Source: Megaustenia siamemsis
Lineage: Eukaryota > Mollusca > Gastropoda > Stylommatophora > Ariophantidae
Assembly: GCA_032433765.1 (NCBI GenBank)
Contig: JAVIAB010000124.1
Coordinates: forward strand, 78,885,465 to 78,949,464
Length of the DNA stretch: 64,000 nt
Direction of reading: 5' to 3'
Position 1 is the first letter of the stretch; each line of letters opens with the position of its first letter. The notes under the pieces were generated by a model. It was given only the letters and a program-made list of their open reading frames with translations. It had not been told where the DNA came from and did no database searches. Of the stretch, positions 23,411 to 35,963 are shown one piece after another. A program made the position numbers and the translations under genes.

Positions 23411-24034
23411 TTTAAGTTATGTTATCTATATTATTATTTGAGAGACTATATACCAAATGAAACGCGACCAGCTACATAAAGAGGAGACGCTGGGAATACA
23501 TAGGTCATGTGTTCAAAATAAACAAAAAAAAAATAAGACTTCCAAATGAGGCCTTTATGAGTATAGTGAGTGGCAAAAGAAAACACAGAAGACAAAAGAA
23601 ACTCTGCTTTAATGAAATAATAGAGAGGTCTCCAATATGTGTTTACGAACAAAACAAGGTCTAACTGGCAGACATGGAGAGTTATGTCGTCATGACCTAG
23701 AGAAGAACTACTTTCGTGTATTATTTGGGAGTTGGAAAACTGAAAGAAAATTAATCAGTTGTCTACGTCATCAAACTCTCTCTCTCTCTCTGGTGTTACG
23801 CAGTCCCTCGACGGCATTTAAATATTGACGTGTAATCACGTGCAATTACAGCTCAGTATTTCTGTCACGTGTTGTGTTATCAGTGTCAAGCATCGATATT
23901 AACAACAAAGGAAAAACGAAAGATCGCAACTAATGAAATGTGATTTCTTTGAAGAATAATGAATGTGATAACACGAGACAACAGTATATAAATGAATACA
24001 TTATTAAAAGCGTGTAAGTAAGGAGCCCAGTTTG

Positions 24035-24284
24035 TATAGATCTTCAGTGTATGATTTTTGGGGGGTAATAGGGTCGGTATTACGCCTGTGCCGATTTACT
24101 TTCCCAGAAAAAAATGCGATACCCATTTAAGGCTGAGTGAACCTGGAAGCTGGAATCATCATCATCATCAGCCTGATGATGATGATGATGGTGATGATGA
24201 ACCTGGAAGCCATCAATCAGGATCGAACTCGACCTTTTGCCCTTAATAGTCGAATTCATAAAACCACTGAGCTATCGCGGCTTC
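24035..24284 (-). mobile_element. SINE-2 copy interrupted by ATC/GAT microsatellite
   Basis: The minus strand shows the SINE-2 head (GAAGCCGCGATAGCTCAGTG) and body, with a palindromic (ATC)n-(GAT)n insertion at 24157-24200 flanked by duplicated GAACCTGGAAGC segments. Confidence 0.78.
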
Positions 24285-24747
24285 CATTAAAAGAATAGAA
24301 GTGTTTTCTGACCTTCATCCAAAGACAACAAATGAAATTACTTGGATAGGTCATGCTGTTATCGGCAAATAATAATCCACAACAAAAGTTAACAGCAACA
24401 ACATCAAAGGTAAAAGAGGTGAACCACTCCTTCTATCAAAGTGATGAAGTAGCGAAATGTGCAACGACACAAAACGTACCTTGTACGAGACGAACGAAAA
24501 GAACACGACCAAGACTACCCCATGTTCCCTCTATGTCGATAGTCATAAGAGAAAAGACAACAAGAGCAGGAGAAAGTTCAATGTATGCATTAATGGACAC
24601 TACGGGTACATAGACTACATACATAGAAACAAGATATGAAGACAGAAATAAGTATTTCATAGTACTCAAGAAATAGCACTGCTGCATAACATACTCTTAT
24701 AAGTGCTCCAAATTCAACTAAGGAAACTGAAGAAAGAACCATAGGGA

Positions 24748-25030
24748 CACGTCAATGTTACTTGATTAAATCTAATAGTGAATATTTACTTCAAGGGACA
24801 TGTCAATGTTACTTGATTCAATCTAATAGTGAATATTTACTTCAAGGGACACGTCAATGTTACTTGATTAAATCTAATAGTGAATATTTACTTCAAGTGG
24901 CATGTCACTGTTACTTGATTAAATCTAATAATGAATATTTACTTCAAGTGGCATGTCACTGTTACTTGATTGAATCTAATAGTGAATATTTACTTCAAGG
25001 GATACATTAATGTTACTTGATTCAATCTAA
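24748..25030. repeat. 51-bp minisatellite, about 5.5 copies
   Basis: The unit includes CAATGTTACTTGATTAAATC and GTGAATATTTACTTCAA. At 17 codons it yields a repeating open frame on the plus strand with no other coding sign. Confidence 0.92.
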
Positions 25031-26560
25031 AAATGTTATTTTAGTTCTGGCCCATACTTTTTGAAGCACATGTGCTCTCCTCCTTTTTAGGGCACAAATT
25101 GTTGTACACCTTGTGCCATCTAGTTGTAGAAGGGGGAGGAGTGGAGAGAATAGAGAGGAAACAAAGACGAGAGAACAAAGTCAAGGAGGAAAAAAAGGAA
25201 AAAGACATTAAGACGAAGTCACGAGAAAAAAATGAGAGGATGGGTCGAAATGCACGGGGAAAACGTGAAGACCGTGTGGGCAGACAGATGCTTTGATGTA
25301 GAAGTAGGAGGAAGGAGATAATAGAGGAGTAAACGGACGAGAGAACAAGGTAAGGAGAAAAAAAAGGAAAAAGACTTTAAGACGAAGTCAGGAGAAAAAT
25401 GAGACTATGGGTTAAAATGCAAATGCAAAACGTAAAGACCATGTTCAAAAGTGAGTGGGAAGACAGACGCGTAGGAAGTCAATTTTGATTGGCTGACAAG
25501 ATCCAAATTTAAGAGGTAAACAGAAAAGATTGACAAGCACTCGGAGACGAAGCACTTGGAGACCAGACACTAGGAGAAATGTCGTCGGCAGGGCACACAC
25601 GCTCGTTAGGAGACGGGCGACCATGTGGTTGGCCCATACAGAGGCTAATCTTAGCCTAGTAGAATTAGATTAGAATGTGAGCTAGAATAATAATGAGGAC
25701 TTTTTGGATACCGAAGTCTGGAAGAGACTGAGTTGGCAGGGAGTGACGATCTAGAGTCAGGACACTAAGCAAGAGTAATATAATTTTAGAAGGCAAGAAC
25801 GCGCGATAGTTAGGAGATGCAGAGACTAGAGAAGAACAGTTAAGCGGACAGATTAGTGAGTAGCACTCTTAACAGATAGTTAGTAGAAGTGGCCAAGTGA
25901 CAGCCGGACCAGTAGAAGTTAGATAATATAGGTGGGCCGTCAATGGGGCGGTCCACATATAGTGTAGATGAGAGTATGAATGCGGTCAGAGCCCAGAGAC
26001 AAGTGTTTGGGAGAGAGACTGAAGAAATTGTATAGTGCGCTCTAAGTGTGTAACTTGCCATATCCAGTGTGTAACGAGAGCCCGATGTGGCAGATTTAAA
26101 AGTCGGAAAAAACTCTTATAACCAAGGTGTTGTTATTTGTTACACAGTTATATTTATCTAGCCTAGCGTCAACCCTCGGGGACGAATCATAACAACAGTA
26201 AAGTTGTCGCGGAACCACAACGTGAAACGGTCATCTCAACAACAAACCCGAAGTACTACAGTGACCCGGCAAGGTCAGGGCTAAGGCGATAGCCAGGGGG
26301 CACGAACGCGTGTTGGTCCGATTGTAACACGAACAGCGCATTCCATCTGAGGTCACGCCAGCGGAGGTCAATTACCCCGAGAACTGACAAATGTAACAAG
26401 TATCGCACGGATGACAAGTATCGCCACATAGCGCAATAACAAGTATAACAACAAAGAAAGAAATAAACCTCGCCCGGGTACATAGTTAGACTGCAACAAA
26501 GCTGCTAAACTGAGTGTTGTGCAAGGTTTATTTTTTAAAATGATGTTCCTGGTTTGACCC
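25031..26560. other. unassigned purine-rich region, possible LTR remnant
   Basis: A tandem half-repeat (25130-25300 and 25310-25460) shares AGAGAACAAGG and GACGAAGTCA. Farther right the region contains a TTGTTACACAGTTATATTTA stretch followed by CTACAGTGACCCGGCAAGG, which recalls an LTR end and leader. No retroviral-type gene is nearby, and the call is weak. Confidence 0.3.
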
Positions 26561-26599
26561 ACTCATTTAATTTCTATTCCACTGTCCCCCTTCAGTTTG

Positions 26600-26935
26600 T
26601 CATTGGTCTGCCTCTACTTCGTCTTTCCATTTTAAGTCTACTCCATCATCATCATGTGCTATACTGGCTTACATAGGCGGTTATTCTTTCAACAATTCTT
26701 GTCCACTGTGCATCGTATCATTTTTTGTTGTTGACAGTTTACCGTACCAAGCCAAGCTATCTAGTATATTCTCTCTTTGTCGTCCGCGATCGTTTTCCCT
26801 GTGGTTTGAAAGTTATAACAAAATTTTACAACTTTTTTTCTCTTATGATGTGCCCGAAAAATGTCGATTGTTTCTTATTTTTTTACGTTTTTATGAGCTC
26901 TCTTGTTGTGTCTGCTTTCTGACAGATCTTAATAT
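26600..26935 (-). pseudogene. non-LTR retrotransposon 3' end (family 1), degraded
   Basis: The reverse complement resembles the family-1 C-terminal coding region: a T-rich stretch complementary to the FFGHIMRR codons lies at 26840-26875 and a short CATCATCAT tail at 26646. It is broken by stops. Confidence 0.6.
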
Positions 26936-28612
26936 GTATTCCATCTTTTTGTATCTGTACTATGACAGATCTAAATACGTCCTTCCATCTCTGTGTCTGC
27001 AGCATGACAGATCTAAATACGTCCTTCCATCTATGTGTCTGCAGCATGACAGATCTAAATACGTCATTCCATCTCTGTGTCTGCTGCATGACAGATCTAA
27101 ATACGTCCTTCCATCTCTGTGTCTGCAGCATGACAGATCTAAATACGTCCTTCCATCTCTGTGTCTGCAGCATGACTGATCTAAATACGTTCTTCTACCT
27201 CTTTGTGTATGCAGCTTGATAGATAGAAATACGTTCTTCTATCTCTTTGTATCTACAGCATGACAGATCCTAAATACGTCCTTCTATCTCTGTGTGTCTG
27301 CAGCTTGACAGATCTAAATACGTCCTTCTATCTCTTTGTATCTGCAGCATGACATATCTAAATACGTTTTTTCTATCTCTTTGTATCTGCAGCTTGACAG
27401 ATCTAAATACGTCCTTCTATCTCTTTGTGTCTGCAGCATGACATATCTAAATACGTCCTTCTATCTCTTTGTATCTGCAGCATGACATATCTAAATACGT
27501 TCTTCTATCTCTGTGTGTCTGCAGCTTGACAGATCTAAATACGTCCTTCTATCTCTTTGTATCTGCAGCATGACATATCTAAATACGTTCTTCTATCTCT
27601 TTGTATCTGCAGCTTGACAGATCTAAATACGTCCTTCTACCTCTTTGTATCTGCAGCATGACAGATCTAAATACGTCCTTCTATCTCTTTGTATCTGCAG
27701 CATGACATATCTAAATACGTTCTTCAATCTCTTTGTATCTGCAGCTTGACAGATCTAAATGCGTCCTTCTATCTCTTTGTATCTGCAGCTTGACATATCT
27801 AAATGCGTCCTTCTATCTCTTTGTATCTGCAGCTTGACATATCTAAATGCGTCCTTCTATCTCTTTGTATCTGCAGCTTGACATATCTAAATGCGTCCTT
27901 CTATCTCTTTGTATTTGCAGCTTGACAGATCTAAATACGTCCTTCTATCTCTTTGTATCTGCAGCATGACATATCTAAATACGTTCTTCTATCTCTTTGT
28001 ATCTGCAGCTTGACAGATCTAAATACGTCCTTCTACCTCTTTGTATCTGCAGCATGACAGATCTAAATACGTCCTTCTATCTCTTTGTATCTGCAGCATG
28101 ACATATCTAAATACGTTCTTCAATCTCTTTGTATCTGCAGCTTGACAGATCTAAATGCGTCCTTCTATCTCTTTGTATCTGCAGCTTGACATATCTAAAT
28201 GCGTCCTTCTATCTCTTTGTATCTGCAGCTTGACAGATCTAAATGCGTCCTTCTATCTCTTTGTATCTGCAGCTTGACATATCTAAATGCGTCCTTCTAT
28301 CTCTTTGTATCTGCAGCTTGACAGATCTAAATACGTCCTTCTATCTCTTTGTATCTGCAGCATGACAGATCTAAATACGTCCTTCTATCTCTTTGTATCT
28401 GCAGCTTGACAGATCTAAATGCGTCCTTCTATCTCTTTGTATCTGCAGCATGACAGATCTAAATACGTCCTTCTATCTCTTTGTATCTGCAGCTTGACAG
28501 ATCTAAATGCGTCCTTCTATCTCTTTGTGTCTGCAGCATGACAGATCGAAATACGTTCTTCTATCTCTTTGTGTCTGCAGCATGACAGATCGAAATATGC
28601 ACTTCCGTCCAT
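26918..28612. repeat. 42-44-bp minisatellite with splice-acceptor-like units, about 38 copies
   Basis: The unit includes GACAGATCTAAATACGTCC, TTCTATCTCTTTGTATCTG and CAGC. The first block has 42-bp units (CCATCTCTGTGTCTGCAGC); later blocks have 44-bp units. Longer blocks repeat, for example around 27590-27760 and 27975-28140. On the plus strand each unit carries a pyrimidine tract ending in CAG. Confidence 0.93.
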
Positions 28613-29025
28613 CTCTGTGAATATTTCTTTGTTGCAGATGCCACCAGTTTCGAACCACACACAAAATAAATAAATAAAAACATATATTTAATAGTTTCGC
28701 TGTTCACTTCTTTCTGTACATTAGATCTCTGAAAGTAAGATAATAATACAATCCGGTCGTTTATAACTGTGTACTTATTAGTGTCCTATCATATATGTAT
28801 ATAAAGTCTTCAGGGGTGAAATAATATGCTCCCTTACTCGGTATAGCTCTTCTCCATTCTCGGTACTTTTCTGAAACTCTTTGAATCAGGTACATCTTTC
28901 TGTTTTTAGCTGGTTCGACTGGGTAGTGTTATCTGTGTTCGTAGCCACGTTCATGATAACACCAAGCCAACACGTTGTCACTACGTTGTTCACTTGAGGG
29001 AGTCAGTGTTTTACTTCGCTATGCA

Positions 29026-29390
29026 GTGCTCAGTGCTTCCCCTCGCTATACAGTGCTTCACCTCGCTATACAGTGCTTCCCCTCGCTATACAATGCTTCA
29101 CCTTCACTATACAGTGCTCAGTGCTTCACATCACTATACAGTGCTTCACCTCGCTGTACAGTGCTTCCCCTCGCTATACAATGCTTCACCCTCGCTATAC
29201 AGTGCTCAGTGCTTCACCTCGCTATACGGTGTTTTTCTCGTTATACAGTGTTTTTCTTCGCTATCCAGTGTTTTTCTCGCTATACAGGGTTCAGTGCCTC
29301 ACCTCGCTAACAGTGCTCAGTGCCAAACGTCGCTATACAGTGCTCAGTGCCTCACCTCGCTATACAGTGCTTTTCCTCGCTATATTTTTT
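29026..29390. repeat. irregular CTCGCTATACAGTGC repeat
   Basis: About 16 degenerate copies of CCTCGCTATACAGTGCTTCA with or without an extra CAGTG insert, so period varies from about 21 to 30 bp. Confidence 0.88.
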
Positions 29391-29773
29391 CTACTTCCCA
29401 AGTCTGTCAGCTGCGCAGCCATTCTGTCATTGCGATGGTAAGCTAGAGACAACCTATTGCCGATAATGAATCCACAGTCACTATATCTCTAGCGCACTAG
29501 TCACTACACCAATGAGTTCCCTGTGAAAGTAAATTATCAAAATACCAATGCTTCAGAACTTACTAGGTTAAAATATCAAACTCCTTTTACGACAGAGTGT
29601 TGTCGAATTCAACCTCAGCAACTAACTTTTACTTATTGCAATTTGAACATAGTTATCTTCTCATTAAAACATGAATACACCGACAAAAGATCCATCTACT
29701 GTATCAATATCAACAAGACTAATATTTCGAGGAATAAAAAAAGTGAAAGTCTGTTTTAGTCTTTTTTTTTTTT

Positions 29774-30020
29774 GCGTTCGCCAGCTTTGACCTTTGATGA
29801 AGTCCCTAGAGACTAGCTAGGGACTGAATTTTGCGTGTTAATCCATTTATTCCTGGCAGCCGTGTGCACAAGGGTCCCTCGCCGCACAGTCAGATAACTC
29901 CGTCTTCGGAGGTACTCTTTTTTTTTCGTCGATGAGTAATTGACGTTTCAAGCCGGGCCTCGTTGCTGAGACCAGGGGTGGTTGCCGCAGAGAGAAATCA
30001 TAGATAAAAATCCCAACTGG
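29774..30020 (-). mobile_element. SINE-1 copy, head missing
   Basis: The 3' two thirds match other copies (GCGTTCGCCAGCTTTGACC to AAAAATCCCAACTGG on the plus strand); the tRNA-like head is absent and replaced by sequence leading to a retrotransposon fragment. Confidence 0.78.
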
Positions 30021-30072
30021 TAAGTCAAGTCTGTTCTACATTCCTGTAGTATACATACATATATATATATAT

Positions 30073-30268
30073 ATGGAATATATTGTAACAACTGGAAAAG
30101 TTGAGGGACGAAGAGATAGAGGGAAGCAAAGAGAAAAAATACCAAACAGCTTAAGAGAATGGCTTGGCAGAAGATCAACAACAGAAAAGATAAATAGCTG
30201 TCGAGATCGAAAGTTGTGGAGAGGCATGATCACATACGCCAGCAGGCCAGAACTTTATGATGATATTG
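30073..30268 (+). pseudogene. non-LTR retrotransposon 3' end (family 1), short fragment
   Basis: Fifty to sixty codons match the very C-terminus of family 1 (MEYIVTTGKVEGRRDRGKQR, then KLWRGMITYASRPE). It is flanked by (TA)n/(TG)n tracts on both sides and interrupts or abuts a truncated SINE-1 copy. Confidence 0.7.
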
Positions 30269-30299
30269 ATATATATATATATGTGTGTGTGTGTGGTAT

Positions 30300-30425
30300 A
30301 TATATAATATGAAGTGCACAAGGTTCAGAAAGAAGCGACATAGATGACACCATGACAACTGAACATTTGCTACAGTCATGCACGACTTACAGTATATAAA
30401 GAAGCAGCACATGAAAGTACCCATT
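30300..30425 (+). pseudogene. possible retrotransposon C-terminal fragment
   Basis: A short open stretch reads DDTMTTEHLLQSCTTYS, resembling the H-x-L-Q-x-C motif at the C-terminus of some invertebrate non-LTR retrotransposons. It is too short to classify. Confidence 0.4.
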
Positions 30426-30429
30426 TTGC

Positions 30430-31095
30430 ATCATTGAATAGCTGCATGGAAATGAGGCATTACTTGATCGGAATACTGCTTTCATCAGGTCGTTTAATAT
30501 AAGCATCTGAAATTAAAGTGAAAGTTAACAAATAAAGAATGTCTCATAACTTACAATGGAAATACACGTGGAAGAAGTTAACAAATAAAGATTTTCGCAG
30601 TAAACAATGAAAATAAATGTGAAAGTTAACAAACAAAAATCTCTCTCGTAACAAATAATCAATATAAACGTGACAGAATTTAACAAGTGAAGATTGTTCC
30701 TCAAGTGATAATGTTGTAAGATAATACAGTATACAACTTCATTGCACTAGACATCGGAATTTATAAGTACGGTTAGCGCTCTTCCTTGATGTTATTATCG
30801 TACCCAAATGTGCTGTATGGACAATAGATCGTCACGCTGTGTTTGAGCCAGATACCTTGTGTCGCATAGCTACGTCTCTGATCATTTAACCTGTAACACT
30901 TTCATGCAGAAAGAAATAAACAATTATCACAATTTCATGTTTGTATATTTCAGTATATTTCATGTTTGTGTATTTCATGTTTGTATATTTCAATATATTT
31001 CCCACCGCTTTCTGCAGGAAAAACCATCTACCTAAGAGCAGTCGTTAAATTCTAAACGAGTATGTTCTGGTGACCTTAAAAAAGCAAAGACAAGT
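30430..31095. other. unassigned, with degenerate GTTAACAAATAAAG repeats
   Basis: Three or four loose copies of AAGTTAACAAATAAAGA lie at 30520-30690. The rest shows nothing recognisable apart from a repeated TTCATGTTTGTATATTTC near 30940-30990. Confidence 0.5.
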
Positions 31096-31495
31096 TATAC
31101 AAAATACATTCAGCAGAAAGGTTAATAAAAACCCATTCAATAGAAAGATTAGGAAAAAAATTATTCAGCAGAGTTAGAAAAACTTCATTAAAGCTGAAAG
31201 ATTGGCAAAAAATCATTCAGCAGAAAGATTAGGAAATATTCATTTAGCAGAAAAATTAGGAAAAATTTAATCAGCTGAAAGTTTAGCAAAAAATCATTTA
31301 GCAGAAAGATCAGGAAAAATTCGTTTATTATAAAGATTAGGAAAAAATCATTTACCAGCAAGATTAGGAAAAAGTCATTTACCAGCAATATTAGGAAAAA
31401 GTAATTTCCAGCAAGATTAGGAAAAAGTCATTTACCAGCAAGATTAGGAAAAAGTCATTTACCAGCAAGATTAGGAAAAATTAATAATTGGAAAA
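31096..31495. repeat. degenerate 26-27-bp A-rich minisatellite
   Basis: The unit is close to CAGCAGAAAGATTAGGAAAA plus ATTCATT; later copies change to TTACCAGCAAGATTAGG. Open frames on the minus strand follow the period. Confidence 0.85.
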
Positions 31496-31727
31496 AATCA
31501 CAAAGCAAATAATTGATACGGGTTCAGACCTTAATCACAACTGTTAGTTTCCATCTCAAAGTGGCATTTTAATTCCAACCTTTGAAACTGAAGCAAGTAC
31601 GGCTGAAGATGTGAGATTGGTACGTTACACTCATCCCTACAATAGACTTTCTATGTCGGTGGTTTGAATTTGTGACACCAGGAAACAAAATGGAACATTA
31701 AAAAAAATATATTTATGAATGAAAGTA

Positions 31728-32889
31728 GTTAATGCTGTAGTAGTTAATGCTTTACTTTAGTAGTTAATACTTTAGTAGTTAATGCTTTAGTAGTTAATGC
31801 TTTACTTTAGTAGTTAATGCTTTACTTTAGTAGTTAATGCTTTAGTAGTTAATACTTTAGTAGTTAATGCTTTACTTTAGTAGTTAATACTTTATTAGTT
31901 AATACTTTAGTAGTTAATGCTTTACTTTAGTAGTTAATGCTTTAGTAGTTAATACTTTATTAGTTAATACTTTAGTAGTTAATGCTTTACTTTAGTAGTT
32001 AATGCTTTAGTAGTTAATACTTTATTAGTTAATACTTTAGTAGTTAATGCTTTACTTTAGTAGTTAATGCTTTACTTTAGTAGTTAATGCTTTAGTAGTT
32101 AATACTTTAGTAGTTAATACTTTAGTAGTTAATGCTTTACTTTAGTAGTTAATGCTTTAGTAGTTAATACTTTAGTAGTTAATGCTTTAGTAGTTAATGC
32201 TTTACTTTAGTAGTTAATGCTTTAGTAGTTAATACTTTATTAGTTAATACTTTAGTAGTTAATGTTTTACTTTAGTAGTTAATGCTTTAGTAGTTAATAC
32301 TGTATTAGATAATACTTTAGTAGCTAATGCTTTACTTTAGTAGTTAATGCTTTAGTAGTTAATACTTTATTAGTTAATACTTTAGTAGTTAATGCTTTAC
32401 TTTAGTAGTTAATGCTTTAGTAGTTAATACTTTATTAGTTAATACTTTAGTAGTTAATGCTTTAGTAGTTAATGCTTTAGTAGTTAATGCTTTAGTAGTT
32501 AATACTTTAGTAGTTAATGCTTTACTTTAGTAGTTAATGCTTTACTTTAGTAGTTAATACTTTAGTAGTTAATGCTTTACTTAAGTAGTTAATGCTTTAG
32601 TAGTTAATACTTTAGTAGTTAATGCTTTAGTAGTTAATACTTTATTAGTTAATACTTTAGTAGTTAATGCTTTAGTAGTTAATGCTTTAGTAGTTAATGC
32701 TTTAGTAGTTAATGCTTTAGTAGTTAATGCTTTAGTAGTTAATGCTTTACTTTAGTAGTTAATACTTTAGTAGTTAATGCTTTACTTTAGTAGTTAATGC
32801 TTTACTTTAGTAGTTAATACTTTAGTAGTTAATGCTTTACTTTAGTAGTTAATGCTTTAGTAGTTAATACTTTATTAGTTAATACTTCA
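31728..32889. repeat. TTTAGTAGTTAATGC minisatellite, left block
   Basis: Units of 14-15 bp (TTAGTAGTTAATGCT) combine with TTTACTTTAG to form 20-bp-type units and higher-order blocks. Variants with ATAC replacing ATGC occur regularly. The block stops abruptly where the retrotransposon sequence begins at about 32890. Confidence 0.93.
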
Positions 32890-35145
32890 GTAATAAGTGT
32901 AAGTCATCCTTACAGGATGTAAAAGTATATAGAGGGGCAGATGTAGCTTCTGATCATCATCTTCTGTTAGCCAAACTTAAAATTAAATTAAAAAGGTATA
33001 CTACAACGAATAAGGGTAGAAAGTATTTCAATGTAGGGTTTCTTAAAGAACAAGGAATTAAAGATAAATTCGCAGTCACAATATCAAACAAATACCAAGT
33101 CCTCCAACAACTAGAAAATACAATAAATATAGAAGATCATTGGAAACAGGTAAAAAATATATGGAAAGAGACATGCGAAGAAACACTGGGGAAAAGAGAA
33201 CGCCAGGATAAGGCATGGATGACAGCAGAGACCCTGAATAAAATTAAAGAAAGAAAGCACAAGAAAGCAGACATAAATAAAAGCAAAACGACAAGTAGTA
33301 AAGCCAAGACACAGGAAGCTTACACAGAGGTGAACAAAGAAGTGAGAAGATGCATTAAAAGGGATAAGAGGAAATATATAGATGAACTAGCTAAAGAGGC
33401 AGAAGAAGCAGCAAATAAAGGGAATATGAAAGAACTGTACAACAGCACAAAGAAATTAGGAGGAAAATACAAACAGATCAACGCCTTTATCAAAGATAAG
33501 AAAGAAAATCTGCTTAGTAATATAAGGGAACAAATGGAGAGATGGAAAGAGCACTTTGAAGAACTTTTGAACAGACCCGACTCAAATAATCCTCCAGATA
33601 TACTACCAGCAGAAGAAGAGTTACACGTTAACTGCGGAAAACCAAGCAAAGAAGAAATAATGAAAGCCATCAAACTATTAAAAGATGGTAAAGCCACAGG
33701 ACCAGATGAAATTCCTTCGGAAGCCATCAAAGCAGATATTAACACCTCTACCAAAATGTTACATGATCTATTGGATAAAATTTGGGAGAGGGAAGAAATA
33801 CCTAAAGACTGGAGAGAAGGTTATATGATCAAACTACCAAAGAAAGGAAGTTTACAAGAGTGCACAAATTATAGGGGAATTATGCTACTATCAGTGCCAG
33901 GAAAAATATTAGGCTGAATCATTCTGGAGAGACTAAAATAGGCTATAGAGAAACACTTGAGAGATGAACAAGCAGGTTTTAGGAAGAACAGATCATGTGC
34001 TGATCAAATAACTACTCTACGTATAATAGTTGAACAAAGTTTAGAACTAAAATCCCCACTTTATATTGGATTCATAGATTACGAAAAGGCATTTGATAGT
34101 TTAGACAGAAGAATGCTTTGGAAGTTGCTGAGTCATTACGGAATCCCCATAAAGTTTATTAACCTGATAAAAACAATGTATGAAGGAACAAAATGTAGTG
34201 TGGTGCATGAAGGACAGCTTACAGAAGCATTTGAAATAAGAACAGGAGTAAGGCAAGGATGCCTTCTGTCTCCATTTCTCTTTCTACTGGCCATAGATTG
34301 GATTATGAAAATAACTCAAAACAACAGAAATGGGATCCAGTGGTCACTGACCAAACAACTTGATGATTTAGACTTTGCTGATGACATAGCTCTCCTATCA
34401 CACAACCATCAACAGATGCAGGATAAAATGAGTATATTAGATGAGAGATCACAACAGCTAGGACTAAAGATTAATAGAGATAAGACCAACATTATGAGAA
34501 TTAATGCAGTTTGCGATAACCAAATAAAACTAGGAGAAATACCTCTACTAGACGTACAATCTTATATATATCTGGGCAGTAATATAGATAAAGAGGGAGG
34601 AACAGAAAATGATACCAAAATAAGGATATCAAAAGCAAGAGGAGCTTTCATTGCACTGGGAAACATATGGAAATCCAAAGAAATTAGGCTAAATACAAAA
34701 ATAAAAATTTTCAACTCAAATGTTAAGTCGGTCCTATTATATGGCTGTGAAACATGGAGAAAAACGAAATTGACAATCACAAATGTACAGACTTTCATTA
34801 TTGGATGCTTGCCCAGAATAAAAGGATGGAAATGGCAGGACAAAGGCACTAACGTAGAATTATGGAAATGTACCGGTCAAATACCAGTGGATAAAGAGAT
34901 ACAGCGAAGACGATGGCGATGGATAACACACACTACGGAAGCCAACTGAGAGTATTACACAACAGGCCCTTTTTGGAATTCCCAGGGGAAAAGACCAAGA
35001 GGAAGACCAAGGAATTCTTGGAGAAGACAGATCGAAGCAGAGATGAAGATGATGGGGAAGACATGGAATGATCTTAAAAGAATTGCAAAAAACAGAACGA
35101 CTTGGAAAGTGTGTGTTGAAGACCTATGCTCCACTGGGAGCTAAA
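32890..35145 (+). pseudogene. 5'-truncated non-LTR retrotransposon reverse transcriptase (family 4)
   Basis: A single reading frame runs about 2.2 kb from the end of an apurinic-type endonuclease domain (DVASDHHLLLAKL) through a reverse transcriptase to a C-terminal Arg-rich region. The RT carries LKDGKATGPDEIPSE, NYRGIMLLS, LYIGFIDYEKAFDS, RTGVRQGCLLSPFLF and the active-site variant LDFADDIALLS, and it ends near VEDLCSTGS. Only three in-frame stops were seen (near 33915, 33938 and 34947) and no frameshift, so it is inactive but fairly young. The 5' end is missing, as is typical for target-primed insertion. It splits a minisatellite and is joined directly to a second RT fragment at about 35146. 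Confidence 0.85.
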
Positions 35146-35963
35146 AGGTAGAAGAAGAATCAATAACCTAAGATATGCTGATGATACTGTTCTACTGGCA
35201 GAAAATCCTAAAGACCTAAAACAATTGCTTAATGTGATAAACACAACAAGCAAAAAATATGGACTAGAAATGAATATCAAAAAGACTAAAACTATGATCA
35301 TAAACAAAGAAAATTCTCAAGACCTACAATTAAATATCACAGTTGAGGGAATACATCTAGAGACAGTCCAGAGCTACAACTACCTGGAACATACTATAAC
35401 CAATGATGGAAAATGCAAAATTGAAATAAACAAAAGAATAGGTATGGCAAAAAGTAACTTTAATGCCATGAAAAATATACTAACAACAAAACAAATATCA
35501 GCAGGGCTGAAACTAAGAATGGCAAAATGTTACATCTTCTCAATATTCATGTATGGTGCAGAAACACGGACATTAGACAAGAAAACAGAACAGAAAATTG
35601 AAGCCTTTGAAATGTGGATTTATAGAAGAATAGGTAGAATTGGATGGAAACAAAAGATAACAAACGATGAAGTTTTAAAACAACTGAAAATAAAAAGAGA
35701 ACTGCTGAACACAATAAAGACAAGACAAATTAAATTTTTGGGGCACGTTAAAAGACACAACAGCCTACTAAAAGTAATATTGGAAGGAAAAATACAAGGT
35801 AAAAGAGGCAGAGGCAGACCAAGACTAACATGGACGAGTAACATCAAAAGATGGACAAGCCAATCTATGTCAGCCTGCACCATCAAAGCAAGAAACAGAG
35901 TAGAATGGCGATCCATGGTAGCCAACCTTCGTTGCGGAGAGGGCACACGATGATGATGATGAT
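35146..35963 (+). pseudogene. 5'-truncated non-LTR retrotransposon RT 3' end (family 2) with ATG-repeat tail
   Basis: The open frame begins in the RT palm at NNLRYADDTVLLAENP and continues through EMWIYRRIGRIGWK, HVKRHNSLLKVILEG and GRGRPRLTWTSN to the stop. The stop codon TGA merges directly into a (GATGAT)n tail, after which the minisatellite resumes. The frame is uninterrupted for 275 codons. This is the longest and best preserved family-2 copy in the window. There is no tail or gap between it and the family-4 fragment before it. Confidence 0.85.
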
